64,000 bases of DNA. Origin: an uncultured Rubrobacteraceae bacterium. GTDB taxonomy: Bacteria > Actinomycetota > Rubrobacteria > Rubrobacterales > Rubrobacteraceae. Of this stretch, positions 28,539-37,361 are shown one piece after another (the stretch's first letter is position 1; every line of letters starts with the position of its first letter). The notes under the pieces are model-generated. The model had not been told where the DNA came from. It saw only the letters and a program-made list of their open reading frames with translations, and made no database searches. Position numbers and translations under genes: made by a program. The stretch is from NCBI GenBank assembly GCA_902806065.1, contig CADCVE010000060.1, positions 24,071-88,070 on the forward strand, written 5' to 3'.

Positions 28539-29088
28539 TCGTTGGCACACAAATACTGCTCCTCCAGCCAAATTTGGTTCCGCGACTACGCCGCGCACTT
28601 GACACGTGAACATAGATGCGGTAAGAATATAGCTATTACCCTGGTGCTCTACTCCTCCTTTCCCTTTCCCCACTTATGGACGGGCACCAGGCTCTTTACT
28701 TTGGGAGGTGCGACGATTCCAGCCGCGGAAATGAATCGGGCTGGGCTTTCGTAAGGAGGGGGTTAATTAATCCCAGCCCGATCTAGTTGGTAAGACGCGC
28801 TCGGATTCCGAATCGTTACGCCCTGGTATGGGGGAGCATGGAAAGTTGTGTGGCTGGAGCTACGGAGAGCCGGAAGATCGCGAGACCAGGTGTTATTTAC
28901 TGCGTCGAAGGGCCAAGATCCGACCTACAGGACCTTGTGAGAGGGTGGCACTGTGTATCTCTTTGGCAGGGTTCATTGCCTACAACCAGGACATTCTGTA
29001 TATTCTATGCTGCCCGAGACGGGCGGTAGACAACACATTGAGAAGACAAACCAACCGAACCTTGTGAGGGGGGGAGGAAGGAAAGTCG
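28539..29088. other. Gene-free stretch of about 550 bases upstream of the repetitive surface protein
   Basis: No gene is supported. It contains an 11-base perfect inverted repeat (listed separately). The 70 bases before 29089 should hold the promoter of the repetitive protein, but I see no clear hexamers. Short open frames on both strands have no motif or ribosome binding site. Confidence 0.4.
28735..28782. repeat. 11-base perfect inverted repeat with a 26-base loop
   Basis: ATCGGGCTGGG at 28735-28745 pairs with CCCAGCCCGAT at 28772-28782. The loop has a ribosome-binding-like AAGGAGGGGG and a TTAATTAA palindrome. It could be an RNA hairpin or a protein-binding site; nothing in the neighbourhood decides. 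Confidence 0.6.
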
Positions 29089-29982
29089 ATGCAGGGAGAG
29101 CCCGGACGCAATACCTACGTGCTCAGGAGGGTTATAGCTGCCCTCGTTGTCCTGCTCCTGCTCGCCTTTCTAGTCCCCCAAGCCTGCCAGGCGCTGCTAG
29201 GTTCCGGGGGAGACAGCTCCTCGAATACCGCCGACGTGGATAGCTCCAGCGAGGATAGTTCCGTTAATGACTCCGCGGATGAGTCCGCCGAGAGTTCGGG
29301 AGACGAGGAGGCCGCTTCGGAGAAGGAGACCGCGGAGAGCGAGGAAGGCTCTAGCAGCGAAACCTCCGACAATGAGGATGTTGACCCGGCGAGTAGCGAC
29401 AGCGAGACCTCCGAGGGCGCGGAGTCCGAAGAGGAGGACGAGAGTAGCGAGGGGGAGCAGGACGCTGAAATTGGCGCGGTGGAGTTCGATGCAGCGAACA
29501 CGTACCTTGAAGGGACGCCTGTAGGTGGGGGCGAGGTCGCTCAGGTTGGGCCGTTCCCGCTCCTCGATGCCATTGCCCAGCAGCCGCTGGCACTTAGTGA
29601 GCCGGTCTTCGTCCCGGAGCCGGTAGAGGCTCCCATAGAACCCGTCCCCGCCCAGGCCCCTGTAGTTCCGGTGGAGCCCGCTGTCGTCGAGGCGCCGATC
29701 ATCGCCGAGGAGCCAATTTTCTTCGAGGATCCGGTGTTTTATGAGGAGCCGATTTTCTTCGAGGAGCCTGTGTTTTATGAGGAGCCGATTTTCTTCGAGG
29801 ACCCGGTGTTTTATGAGGAGCCGGTGTTCTATGAGGATCCGGCCTTTTTCGGGGAGCCGGTGTTCTATGAGGAGCCGGTCGCTCCAAGTGGTAGTGACGG
29901 CGGTGGCGCGGCTGTTGCCGTTAGCAGTGTCACGGTCGACAACGAGCGTGGTGGTGGTGGACGCGTGCGGGTATCGTCGTGA
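29089..29982 (+). CDS. Membrane-anchored acidic protein with a Ser/Asp/Glu stalk and hexapeptide repeats
   Basis: A 297-residue protein in four parts. Residues 1-35: short basic start and one hydrophobic segment (RRVIAALVVLLLLAFLVP), a membrane anchor or signal. Residues 40-130: low-complexity Ser, Asp and Glu. Residues 165-205: Pro/Val/Glu-rich. Residues about 206-264: nine to ten tandem hexapeptides of consensus E-[ED]-P-[VI]-F-[FY], such as EEPIFF and EDPVFY, coded by 18-base DNA repeats. A Gly-rich tail follows. GGAGGAAGG precedes ATG 29089. I do not recognise the family; the design suggests an extended, disordered extracytoplasmic protein. Single gene upstream of tilS. Repeat units alternate FF and FY, which suggests expansion by unit duplication. 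Confidence 0.7.
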   Translation: MQGEPGRNTYVLRRVIAALVVLLLLAFLVPQACQALLGSGGDSSSNTADVDSSSEDSSVNDSADESAESSGDEEAASEKETAESEEGSSSETSDNEDVDPASSDSETSEGAESEEEDESSEGEQDAEIGAVEFDAANTYLEGTPVGGGEVAQVGPFPLLDAIAQQPLALSEPVFVPEPVEAPIEPVPAQAPVVPVEPAVVEAPIIAEEPIFFEDPVFYEEPIFFEEPVFYEEPIFFEDPVFYEEPVFYEDPAFFGEPVFYEEPVAPSGSDGGGAAVAVSSVTVDNERGGGGRVRVSS

Positions 29983-30205
29983 TCTCGGCGACCTCGGGGC
30001 TGAAAAGGTAGCCGGGCGCCGCAGACAGGGGCGACCACCGGGACAGGTAGCAACGGCGCCGCCGCGGAAGCGGGCGTTGCAAGCCGCGCTACGTTCGTTG
30101 GCGGGAGGCGCAAGGAAAAGCTCTCACGCCCGCGGCAGATAGCGTCAAACGGGACTCGTGTCGCCGAACGTCATGTTGCCGGCTACTTGCCTGCAGGTAG
30201 TCTCT

Positions 30206-30211
30206 TACAAT
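30206..30211 (+). promoter_or_regulatory. -10 box (TACAAT) for a leaderless tilS transcript
   Basis: TACAAT ends six bases before ATG 30218, the spacing at which transcription would start on the start codon. No ribosome binding site precedes the ATG. No good -35 box. Confidence 0.45.
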
Positions 30212-30217
30212 ACGTTT

Positions 30218-31564
30218 ATGGAGCCTAACCAGTTTCCCACGGCGGTCGGTGAGACCCTCAGCCGTTTGGGTCTAGAGTGGAGACACTCTCTCGCGATGGT
30301 CTCGGGCGGGCCTGATTCGGTAGCGATGTTGCGAGTTCTCGTGGGCCTTGGTGCGAGGCCGCTGGTACTGCATATAGACCATGGGTTGCGTGGTGAGGAG
30401 TCGCGGGAGGACGCGGAGTTCGTGCGGGAGCTGTGCGAGAGACTGGGAGTGTTCTGCGAGGTGCGTCGCATTGCGCTCGACCCCGGTGGGGGCAACCTTC
30501 AGGAGAAGGCCCGTGAGGAGCGTTACCGGGTCGCCCACCAGCTCGCGGATGAGCGTGGGCTCTCTGTGATCTTTTTGGGGCACACGGCCGACGACGTGGC
30601 CGAGACGGTACTCATGAACCTGGCGCGCGGGGCGGGCCTCCGGGGGCTTTCGGGGATACCGCCGGTTCGCGGACGGATAGCGCGGCCCCTGATCGAACGC
30701 CACAGGATAGAGATTCTGGGGTACCTGAAGAGCCTGGACCAACCCTATCGCACAGACCCGACGAACCTCACACTCAAGTACGCTCGCAACCGGGTCCGCC
30801 AACAAGTCCTGCCAGTTCTGGAGGACCTCTACCCCGGTGCGGCTGGCAATATCGCCAGGAACGCCACGCTACTGCGTGAGGACCTGGAGGCCCTGGAAGG
30901 CTTGGCACAGCAGGCGGTCTCCGTGCGCGGTGAAGAAGTCGTCATACCACTCGACGAGTTCGACAAAATGCCTATCGCCGTGGCGCGATACGCGCTGCGT
31001 ATCGCCTACTCGAGAGTAGTCCCCGACGCCCTACCCCTGAACTCCGCCGCCGTCGAAGCCATCCTCAGTATGAGCCGGAAAGCGGGGAGGACGCGGTTGC
31101 ATCGCCCCTCGCGCGATGTCGAGGTTGCCGTCCGTTCAGGAAGCGAGGTCTCCTTCTATCGTAAGGGTCGCGGGGCGGAACCTCCCACCGGCGAAGAAGA
31201 GGTCCGCGAAGGTGAGGCTTGCTTTGACGGGTGGCTCGTGACGACGCGGGAGGTTTCGCGGCTGGATCTATTTGATGCCGTGCGGCCGGAGGTGGCTTAT
31301 CTCGATGCCTCGAAGGGACCTTTCCGGGTGCGGATGGCGCGGGAGGGGGATAGTATTCGTCCGCTGGGTCTCGGGGGCGAGAAGAAGGTTCTGAGGGCGA
31401 TGATGGACCGGAAGGTGCCGAAGGACCTGCGACGGCGGACGCCGGTGATCTTGGATGCGCGGGGTAGAGTGGCCTGGGTGTTTCTGGGAGAGTTGGGTGA
31501 GGAGTTCAAGGTAACGCCGGAGACGGAGAGAGTCTTGCGAATAGAGGTGGAGAAAAACTCGTGA
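30218..31564 (+). CDS. tilS: tRNA(Ile)-lysidine synthase
   Basis: About 448 residues. The PP-loop ATP pyrophosphatase motif is SGGPDSVAM, followed by VLHIDHGLRGEESREDAEFV, the LGHTADDVAETVLMNLARGAG core and LIERHRIEI; the C-terminal TilS domain has RVRMAREGDSIRPLGLGG and KKVLRAMMDRKVP. It changes cytidine 34 of tRNA-Ile(CAU) to lysidine. ATG 30218 is chosen because a TACAAT box lies six bases before it; frames reaching further upstream have no ribosome binding site. The stop overlaps the hpt start by four bases. This tilS-hpt-ftsH order is conserved widely. Confidence 0.93.
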   Translation: MEPNQFPTAVGETLSRLGLEWRHSLAMVSGGPDSVAMLRVLVGLGARPLVLHIDHGLRGEESREDAEFVRELCERLGVFCEVRRIALDPGGGNLQEKAREERYRVAHQLADERGLSVIFLGHTADDVAETVLMNLARGAGLRGLSGIPPVRGRIARPLIERHRIEILGYLKSLDQPYRTDPTNLTLKYARNRVRQQVLPVLEDLYPGAAGNIARNATLLREDLEALEGLAQQAVSVRGEEVVIPLDEFDKMPIAVARYALRIAYSRVVPDALPLNSAAVEAILSMSRKAGRTRLHRPSRDVEVAVRSGSEVSFYRKGRGAEPPTGEEEVREGEACFDGWLVTTREVSRLDLFDAVRPEVAYLDASKGPFRVRMAREGDSIRPLGLGGEKKVLRAMMDRKVPKDLRRRTPVILDARGRVAWVFLGELGEEFKVTPETERVLRIEVEKNS

Positions 31565-32121
31565 AGATGTCCAGTATGATGCCTGACGTGAGAGAAGTAC
31601 TCATATCAAACCAGGAGATCCAGGCCAAAGTGCGCTCGCTGGGGGAGCGCATCACCGAGGACTACGCGGGAGAGAGAATCCTTCTCGTCGGCGTCCTGCG
31701 CGGGGCGGTCGTGGTAATGGGAGACCTCATGCGCTGCATAGATCTACCGTGCGAGATCGACTTCATGGATATAAGCTCTTACGGGTCCGGGACGAGCAGC
31801 AGCGGGGTCGTACGCATCCTCAAGGACCTCGACGAGGACATCACCGGCAGACACGTCCTTATAGTCGAAGACATCGTGGACACTGGGCTTACGCTCTCCT
31901 ACCTAAAACGCTCGCTCCTGGCCCGCAAGCCGGCGTCGCTGGAGATCTGCGCCTTACTCACCAAGCCGTCCCGGCGTAGGGTGCAGTTCGACATCAAGTA
32001 TCTGGGCTTCGAGGTGCCCGACGAGTTCGTCGTAGGCTACGGTCTGGACTACGCCGGCGTCTATCGCAACCTCCCGGACATCTGCATCCTCAAAGAAGAG
32101 GTCTTCAAAACCGGTTCCTGA
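31561..32121 (+). CDS. hpt: Hypoxanthine phosphoribosyltransferase
   Basis: A 186-residue purine salvage enzyme making IMP and GMP from hypoxanthine or guanine and PRPP. Seen: LLVGVLRGAVVVMGDL, the flexible-loop SSYGSGTSSSG, the PRPP-binding HVLIVEDIVDTGLTLSYL with its acidic pair, and the C-terminal PDEFVVGYGLDYAGVYRNLP. GTG 31561 overlaps the tilS stop by four bases; the next ATG codons inside the first six residues are alternatives. Length is normal. Confidence 0.95.
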   Translation: MKMSSMMPDVREVLISNQEIQAKVRSLGERITEDYAGERILLVGVLRGAVVVMGDLMRCIDLPCEIDFMDISSYGSGTSSSGVVRILKDLDEDITGRHVLIVEDIVDTGLTLSYLKRSLLARKPASLEICALLTKPSRRRVQFDIKYLGFEVPDEFVVGYGLDYAGVYRNLPDICILKEEVFKTGS

Positions 32122-32231
32122 AGGCTCTCGAAAGGTGCTGAACGAGCGGATGTCTGTGTGGACACTTCGCGCGGCGGGGCAGGTAGTATACTTTGTTCGT
32201 TCCTTAAAGTATCTCAGGAGAGGTAAAACAG

Positions 32232-34139
32232 TTGGGCAGATTCTTAAGAGGCGGCGCCCTGTACGTCATCTTTCTGGTGATATTCGCTGTCATAATAGTC
32301 AACTTTATCCGTGCGGGAAACCCGAACGTCACCGAACTCGACTCCCAGGAGTTCCAGCAGGCGATTAACGACCAGGCTTTCGTCATCTCGGAAGACGAGA
32401 GCGACAACAACAGGCTTCTGGTAAAGGACGAGGATCAGACAGTCACTGGACAGTTGCAGCAGTCGGGTGAGGACCCGGAGAACTTCGAGTATCCCTACCC
32501 CCAGGAGTACGACATAGCTAGCGACTTTAACGAGGCCGACATACCCTTCTATACCGACCCGCAGAACACCGGGTTCTGGCTCGGGCTGCTCGGCACGCTC
32601 GGTCCGCTCTTGATCTTCCTCCTGCTCTTCCTCTTTTTGATGAGCAGCATGCAGGGCAGCGGCAACCGGGTGATGAGCTTCGGTAAGAGCAAGGCTCGCC
32701 GCATGACCAAGGACGCCCCCAAGGTTACCTTCGCCGACGTCGCCGGCGCCAACGAAGCCGTTCAGGAACTCACCGAGATCAAAGAGTTCCTGGAGTCCCC
32801 CCAGAAGTTCCAGCGCCTCGGCGCTCGTATTCCTAAGGGTGCGCTGTTGGTAGGCCCTCCGGGTACGGGTAAGACGCTGCTTGCTCGCGCGGTGGCCGGT
32901 GAGGCGGGGGTGCCGTTCTTCAGCATCTCGGGCTCGGACTTCGTGGAGATGTTCGTTGGCGTGGGCGCCAGCCGCGTGCGCGACCTCTTCGAGCAGGCCA
33001 AGCAAAACTCCCCGTGCATCATCTTCATGGACGAGATCGACGCGGTTGGACGGCAGCGTGGGGCTGGTCTCGGTGGTGGACACGACGAGCGGGAGCAGAC
33101 GCTCAACCAACTCCTCGTGGAGATGGACGGTTTTGACGTGAAGGGTGGGATCATCATGATCGCCGCTACCAACCGCCCGGACATCCTCGACCCGGCACTC
33201 CTGAGGCCCGGACGTTTCGACAGGCAAATCGTGGTGGACCGGCCCGACCTTCCGGGTCGGGAGAAGATCCTGGAGGTCCACACGAGGGGCAAGCCGCTTG
33301 GCAAAGACGTAAACGTAGCGACCCTCGCTCGTTCCACGCCTGGCTTCACCGGTGCGGATCTCGCGAACCTCGTCAACGAGGCGGCGCTGCTCGCGGCGCG
33401 GCACAACAAGGATCAGGTAGACCAGTCCGAGATGGAAGAGGCCATAGACCGGGTCATCGCCGGTCCCGAGCGCAAGACGCGCCTCATCTCCGTCAAGGAG
33501 AAGGAGATCACCGCCTTCCACGAGGCCGGTCACGCCATCGTCGGTGCCCTCCTGGCCGACGCGGACCCGATACACAAGATCTCCATAATCCCACGTGGCC
33601 AGGCTCTCGGAGTCACGATGAGCCTGCCGACCGAGGACCGGTTTATGATGAGCCGCGGAGAGCTTATGGCGCAGCTCGCGATGATGCTAGGCGGGCGCGC
33701 TGCGGAGCGTGTGATCTTCGACGAGATCACCACCGGGGCCTCTAACGACCTCGAACGTGTTACGCAGACCGCCAAGCAGATGGTCACGAGGTACGGGATG
33801 AGCGAGAAGCTCGGCCCGATGGCGCTCGGACACTCCAACGGGCAGGTCTTCATGGGCCGCGACTTCAACGCCCAGCCGGACTACTCCGACGAGATCGCGT
33901 TCCAGATCGACAAGGAGATAAGGCGCATCGTGGACGAGTCCTACGACACCGCCGAAGACTTGCTCATTCGTAACCGGCGGCTGGTGGACAAGCTGGCCAG
34001 CGACCTGATCGAATACGAAACCGTCGACTCCAAGCACCTCGCCCGCCTTGTCGACGAATACGCTGTGGACAGAGTCTCACCCGAGAGAGCGCTCCCCAAC
34101 CAGGACGGCCACCCTCGCGGTAACGAGTACCTGGACTAA
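32232..34139 (+). CDS. ftsH: ATP-dependent zinc metalloprotease FtsH
   Basis: A 635-residue membrane AAA+ protease. Two transmembrane segments (about residues 8-28 and 114-138) enclose an extracytoplasmic part rich in Asp and Glu; then the AAA+ domain with [17 protein letters not shown] (Walker A), [15 protein letters not shown] (Walker B) and the second-region-of-homology [20 protein letters not shown]; then the zinc site [10 protein letters not shown] and the M41 peptidase domain. It degrades unassembled membrane proteins and regulators. Start TTG 32232 with AGGAGAGG about twelve bases upstream. A TATACT box at 32187-32192 may be its -10. Transcribed with the downstream folate genes. Confidence 0.96.
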   Translation: MGRFLRGGALYVIFLVIFAVIIVNFIRAGNPNVTELDSQEFQQAINDQAFVISEDESDNNRLLVKDEDQTVTGQLQQSGEDPENFEYPYPQEYDIASDFNEADIPFYTDPQNTGFWLGLLGTLGPLLIFLLLFLFLMSSMQGSGNRVMSFGKSKARRMTKDAPKVTFADVAGANEAVQELTEIKEFLESPQKFQRLGARIPKGALLVGPPGTGKTLLARAVAGEAGVPFFSISGSDFVEMFVGVGASRVRDLFEQAKQNSPCIIFMDEIDAVGRQRGAGLGGGHDEREQTLNQLLVEMDGFDVKGGIIMIAATNRPDILDPALLRPGRFDRQIVVDRPDLPGREKILEVHTRGKPLGKDVNVATLARSTPGFTGADLANLVNEAALLAARHNKDQVDQSEMEEAIDRVIAGPERKTRLISVKEKEITAFHEAGHAIVGALLADADPIHKISIIPRGQALGVTMSLPTEDRFMMSRGELMAQLAMMLGGRAAERVIFDEITTGASNDLERVTQTAKQMVTRYGMSEKLGPMALGHSNGQVFMGRDFNAQPDYSDEIAFQIDKEIRRIVDESYDTAEDLLIRNRRLVDKLASDLIEYETVDSKHLARLVDEYAVDRVSPERALPNQDGHPRGNEYLD

Positions 34140-35006
34140 ATGAACCACGGACCCACAGCGGTCCACGGAGATACAGGGGTCGGGCGCCTTACAGGCCCCG
34201 GCCCCGTTCTCATGGGTATCCTGAACGTAACTCCCGACTCCTTCTCCGACGGCGGAGACTTCCTTGCCGTGGACACGGCCATAGCCCAGGCCGGGAAGAT
34301 GCTGGACGAGGGAGCACAGGTAATAGACGTCGGCGGTGAATCCACGCGGCCTGGCTCGGACCCGGTCAGTCCCGAAGAGGAGTTGCGCCGGGTGATACCA
34401 GTAGTACGAGGCATCCTGGAGGCCCGCCCTGAAGCCATCGTCTCGATAGACACCTACCGGGCCTCGACCGCGGAAGCTGCCCTCGACGCCGGGGCACTTG
34501 TCGTCAACGACGTCACCGCGCTCCGCGGCGACCTGAGAATGGCTGATCTGATAGCTGATAGGGGATGCCGGATCGTCCTCATGCACATGCTCGGTGAGCC
34601 GAAGACCATGCAGCAAGACCCGCGTTACGAAGACGTAGTACGCGAAGTCCGGGACTTCCTCGCGAGCAGGGCGGAGCGCGCGATACGGGCCGGAGTACAA
34701 GAGGAGAATATCATCCTCGACCCCGGCATTGGTTTTGGTAAGACCCTTCAACATAACTTACAGCTCCTGAACGGCCTCGGTGATCTTGTCAAACTTGGTT
34801 TCCCCGTGCTCGTTGGGGCCTCACGTAAGGGTTTCCTTGGCAAGCTCACCGGCACCAAGGGCTCCAACGGCACCAGAGATCGTCTTTTCGGGACGGTGGC
34901 GACGAGCGTCATAGCCTATGAGCGGGGGGCGAGGCTCTTTCGCGTACACGACGTCCGGGCCAACAAGGAGGCACTCGAGGTGGCGGCGGCCGTTCAGCGA
35001 GCTTAG
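34140..35006 (+). CDS. folP: Dihydropteroate synthase
   Basis: A 288-residue TIM-barrel enzyme joining p-aminobenzoate to dihydropterin pyrophosphate in folate synthesis. Seen: MGILNVTPDSFSDGGDF, DVGGESTRPGSDPV, VSIDTYRA, VNDVTAL, ILDPGIGFGKTLQHN and GASRKGFLGKLTG. The ATG at 34140 follows the ftsH stop directly; there is no strong ribosome binding site, so translation is probably coupled. First gene of the folP-folB-folK set. Confidence 0.95.
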   Translation: MNHGPTAVHGDTGVGRLTGPGPVLMGILNVTPDSFSDGGDFLAVDTAIAQAGKMLDEGAQVIDVGGESTRPGSDPVSPEEELRRVIPVVRGILEARPEAIVSIDTYRASTAEAALDAGALVVNDVTALRGDLRMADLIADRGCRIVLMHMLGEPKTMQQDPRYEDVVREVRDFLASRAERAIRAGVQEENIILDPGIGFGKTLQHNLQLLNGLGDLVKLGFPVLVGASRKGFLGKLTGTKGSNGTRDRLFGTVATSVIAYERGARLFRVHDVRANKEALEVAAAVQRA

Positions 35007-35077
35007 TAAGCTTCTTCTCTTAGTTGTTTGCGAGAATGCTGCAAGCTCAAGGGCTGCCAGAGAGGAGGTCTCGTCGA

Positions 35078-35905
35078 ATGTTCGAACGGTTTACCGAACG
35101 GGCCCGTAAAGCGATAGTGCTGGCCCAGGAAGAAGCTCGGCGCCTCAACCACGGCTATGTTGGTACCGAGCACCTGCTTCTCGGTCTTCTCCGCCAGGAA
35201 GAGGGCGTGGCTGCTCGCACTCTGAACTCCCTCGGTGTCACTCTAAAAGAGGCGCGCGAGCAGATAGAGAGCATGGTCGGGCGTGGTGAGGAGGGGACGG
35301 CAGACCAGCCGCCGTTCACCCCCCGCTCGAAGAAAGTTCTCGAGTTCGCTCTGAGGGAAGCGGTGCAGTTCGAGGACGCCTACGCCGGTGCCGGACACAT
35401 CCTGCTTTCGCTGGTCAAGGAGACGAACGGCACTGCAGCTATCGCACTGTCACATCTCGGCGTCACTCCCGAAGAGGCGAGTGTGGAGATTACACAGAGG
35501 CTCACTGTTGCTGACCCCGAGGATTCGGCGTACGCACGAAGCTTACGAGCGAGCGTGGTCAGGGCGCGCGTGGAGGGACTGCTGGTCCATACACGCTGCG
35601 GTGTTACGGACGAGGAACGAGCCTTGCCCCAGGCTCTGCGTGTGGATCTGGAGTATATGTACCGGGCTGGAGAAGGAGATGAGATCGAGGAGACCGTGGA
35701 CTACGGAGCTGTTCTCCAGAACGTAGCCGGGCTGCTGGAGCGAGAGGAGTTCCGTCTGCTGGAGACGGGGATGCGGAGGGTGGGAGGGCACGTTTTGGAG
35801 GGTTTCCCCGCGATATTGGAGGCTACCGTGCGTGTCACCAAGCTAAACGTTCCGGTAGCCCGAGTGGTCTCCGGGGTCTCGGTCGAGGCGACCTTCCGCC
35901 GGTGA
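35078..35905 (+). CDS. folB: Fusion of a ClpC-type N domain with dihydroneopterin aldolase
   Basis: About 275 residues. Residues 1-145 are a double Clp N domain: [40 protein letters not shown], then [18 protein letters not shown] and AGHILLSLVKETNGTAAIAL, closely like the first 145 residues of the ClpC at 39671. Residues 155-275 are FolB: VEGLLVHTRCGVTDEERALPQALRVDLEY (parts), TVDYGAVLQNVAGLLE, FRLLET and FPAILEATVRVTKLNVPV. FolB cleaves dihydroneopterin to the hydroxymethyl pterin for folate synthesis. ATG 35078 has GGAGG ten bases before it; an upstream GTG-type start at 35024 is weaker. The stop overlaps folK. A Clp N domain without ATPase on a folate enzyme is unexpected; it might tether the enzyme to, or mimic a substrate or adaptor of, the Clp machine. 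Confidence 0.88.
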   Translation: MFERFTERARKAIVLAQEEARRLNHGYVGTEHLLLGLLRQEEGVAARTLNSLGVTLKEAREQIESMVGRGEEGTADQPPFTPRSKKVLEFALREAVQFEDAYAGAGHILLSLVKETNGTAAIALSHLGVTPEEASVEITQRLTVADPEDSAYARSLRASVVRARVEGLLVHTRCGVTDEERALPQALRVDLEYMYRAGEGDEIEETVDYGAVLQNVAGLLEREEFRLLETGMRRVGGHVLEGFPAILEATVRVTKLNVPVARVVSGVSVEATFRR

Positions 35906-36399
35906 AGCGGGTTTTCCTGAGCCTGGGTGGCAACCTTGGAGACCGGCTGGGATATCTGCGGGCGGCAGCCGGGGCGCTCGGGCGGGGACCGGCTTTGGTA
36001 GTGCGTGGGGTCTCCAAGGTTTATGAGACGGCGCCGGTGGAGGTGGAGGGGGAGCAGCCGGATTATCTGAACTGTGTCGTAGAGGTGGAGTGTGGCCTCT
36101 CGGCAGTCGAGCTTCTACGTTACTGTCAGGGTGTGGAGGTGGTGCTTGGGCGTGTTGGGAAGGGGGAGAGTCTCCCGAGGACGGTGGACGTTGACGTGTT
36201 GCTCTTCGGGCAAGAGGTTATCGACTCGCTGGACCTCGTGGTACCGCATCCGGGGGTGTTGCGGGCGTTCAACCTCAGGGGCATCGCGGATCTTGGCCCG
36301 GAGGTGTATATTCCCGGGCTTGGAGTAGCCGGTGAGCTATTGATGGAGGCCGATTTGGACGGGGTCTGGGAGTTTGGGGAGGTTGGAGAGATTTGCTGA
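35902..36399 (+). CDS. folK: Hydroxymethyldihydropterin pyrophosphokinase
   Basis: A 165-residue HPPK. Seen: VFLSLGGNLGDRLGYLRAA at the start, VSKVYETAPVE, DYLNCVVEVE, the signature PRTVDVDVLLFGQEV and VVPHPGVLRAFNL. It activates the pterin with ATP for folP. GTG 35902 overlaps the folB stop by four bases and its stop overlaps the coaX start. Completes folP-folB-folK. Confidence 0.93.
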   Translation: MKRVFLSLGGNLGDRLGYLRAAAGALGRGPALVVRGVSKVYETAPVEVEGEQPDYLNCVVEVECGLSAVELLRYCQGVEVVLGRVGKGESLPRTVDVDVLLFGQEVIDSLDLVVPHPGVLRAFNLRGIADLGPEVYIPGLGVAGELLMEADLDGVWEFGEVGEIC

Positions 36400-37175
36400 T
36401 GGCGGCGGACGTTGGGAACACGCAGACTGTCGTCGGGCTCTTCGACGGGGAGGAGTTGCGGGGGCGGTGGAGGCTGGCGACTGAGGCGCATCGTACCGCT
36501 GACGAGTTGGCGGTGGTCTTTACGGGGATGTTGAACTTGCGCGGGTTCGGGTTGGGCGAGGTGGAGGCTTTGATCTCGTCGAGCGTGGTGCCGGGGCTTA
36601 CCCGTTCGTACAAGAACCTGGCCGAGGAGATCCTCGGGGTCCCGTTCTACACGGTGACGTCGCGGATGAAGACCGGCATCGACAACCGCTACGATGATCC
36701 TGAGTCCGTTGGTGCTGACCGCATCGTCAACGCCGTTGCGACAGGGCACTATTACGGGTTCCCGGCGATTATCGTGGATATTGGGACGGCGACCACGGTC
36801 GAGGCCGTGAACGCCGAGGGACGTTACCTCGGAGGCGCTATCCTCACGGGTCTCAACGTCGCGCTGGACGCCCTGGTCTCTCACACCGCCAAGCTGCCTA
36901 GCGTTGACCTTGAAGATGCCCCGCCCAGAGCCATTGCCACCAACACTCCCGACTCCATCCGCAGCGGCTTCATCTATGGCTACGCTGGAGCGATAGACGC
37001 TCTGATCCGGCGCTTCAGAGCCGAACTGGGAGAGGTGGGACCCACCTCGGACCTCCGCGTGGTCGCCACCGGCGGTCCGGCTCCCACCATAGTCCGACAC
37101 TGTAGAGAGATAGAAGACCTCGACCTGGACCTCACGCTCAAGGGTCTGTGCGTCCTCTACGAAATGAACGTGTAA
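36399..37175 (+). CDS. coaX: Type III pantothenate kinase
   Basis: About 258 residues of the ASKHA kinase fold: MAADVGNTQTVVGLFDGEEL, the potassium/phosphate loop ESVGADRIVNAVA, VDIGTATTVEAVNAEG with the catalytic Asp, GGAILTGLNVALDAL and VATGGPAPTI. It phosphorylates pantothenate, the first step of coenzyme A synthesis, and is not inhibited by CoA in known members. ATG 36399 overlaps the folK stop as TGATG; an in-frame TTG six bases earlier is possible. GGAGAG lies ahead. Confidence 0.93.
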   Translation: MAADVGNTQTVVGLFDGEELRGRWRLATEAHRTADELAVVFTGMLNLRGFGLGEVEALISSSVVPGLTRSYKNLAEEILGVPFYTVTSRMKTGIDNRYDDPESVGADRIVNAVATGHYYGFPAIIVDIGTATTVEAVNAEGRYLGGAILTGLNVALDALVSHTAKLPSVDLEDAPPRAIATNTPDSIRSGFIYGYAGAIDALIRRFRAELGEVGPTSDLRVVATGGPAPTIVRHCREIEDLDLDLTLKGLCVLYEMNV

Positions 37176-37322
37176 GTTGGCATCACTGCAGCGTCTAGCT
37201 GAATGCCAATCGCTAAAATGCGAGAGTCTGCACTCGATAAAGCACTACCAATTCAGCCGTGTTGCTCCCACGCCGCAGGCGTTCCCGGCCAGAGAGATGC
37301 TGAGTGCTGATAGCTCCTCTCG

Positions 37323-37351
37323 TTGACACCTTTGTAGCCCGCCCTTATACT
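37323..37351 (+). promoter_or_regulatory. Consensus sigma-70-type promoter of greA
   Basis: TTGACA at 37323-37328 and TATACT at 37346-37351 with a 17-base spacer, the best -35/-10 pair in the window. The -10 ends ten bases before ATG 37362, so the mRNA leader would be only a few bases long. Confidence 0.8.
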
Positions 37352-37361
37352 CTTCCGGCTT

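Noticed and set aside
28785..28835. Possible second tRNA after the inverted repeat
   Set aside because: Some D-arm-like sequence, but no consistent acceptor, anticodon and T arms can be drawn.
29703..29880. Short regular DNA repeats as a possible CRISPR array
   Set aside because: The 18-base units are contiguous, in frame, code hexapeptides, and have no spacers. No CRISPR array or cas gene is present in the window.
32244..33575. 443-codon open frame on the minus strand opposite ftsH
   Set aside because: It mirrors the codon pattern of ftsH, has no motif or ribosome binding site, and ftsH itself is certain.
36126..37100. 324-codon minus-strand frame opposite folK and coaX
   Set aside because: Spans two real genes on the other strand and has no domain.
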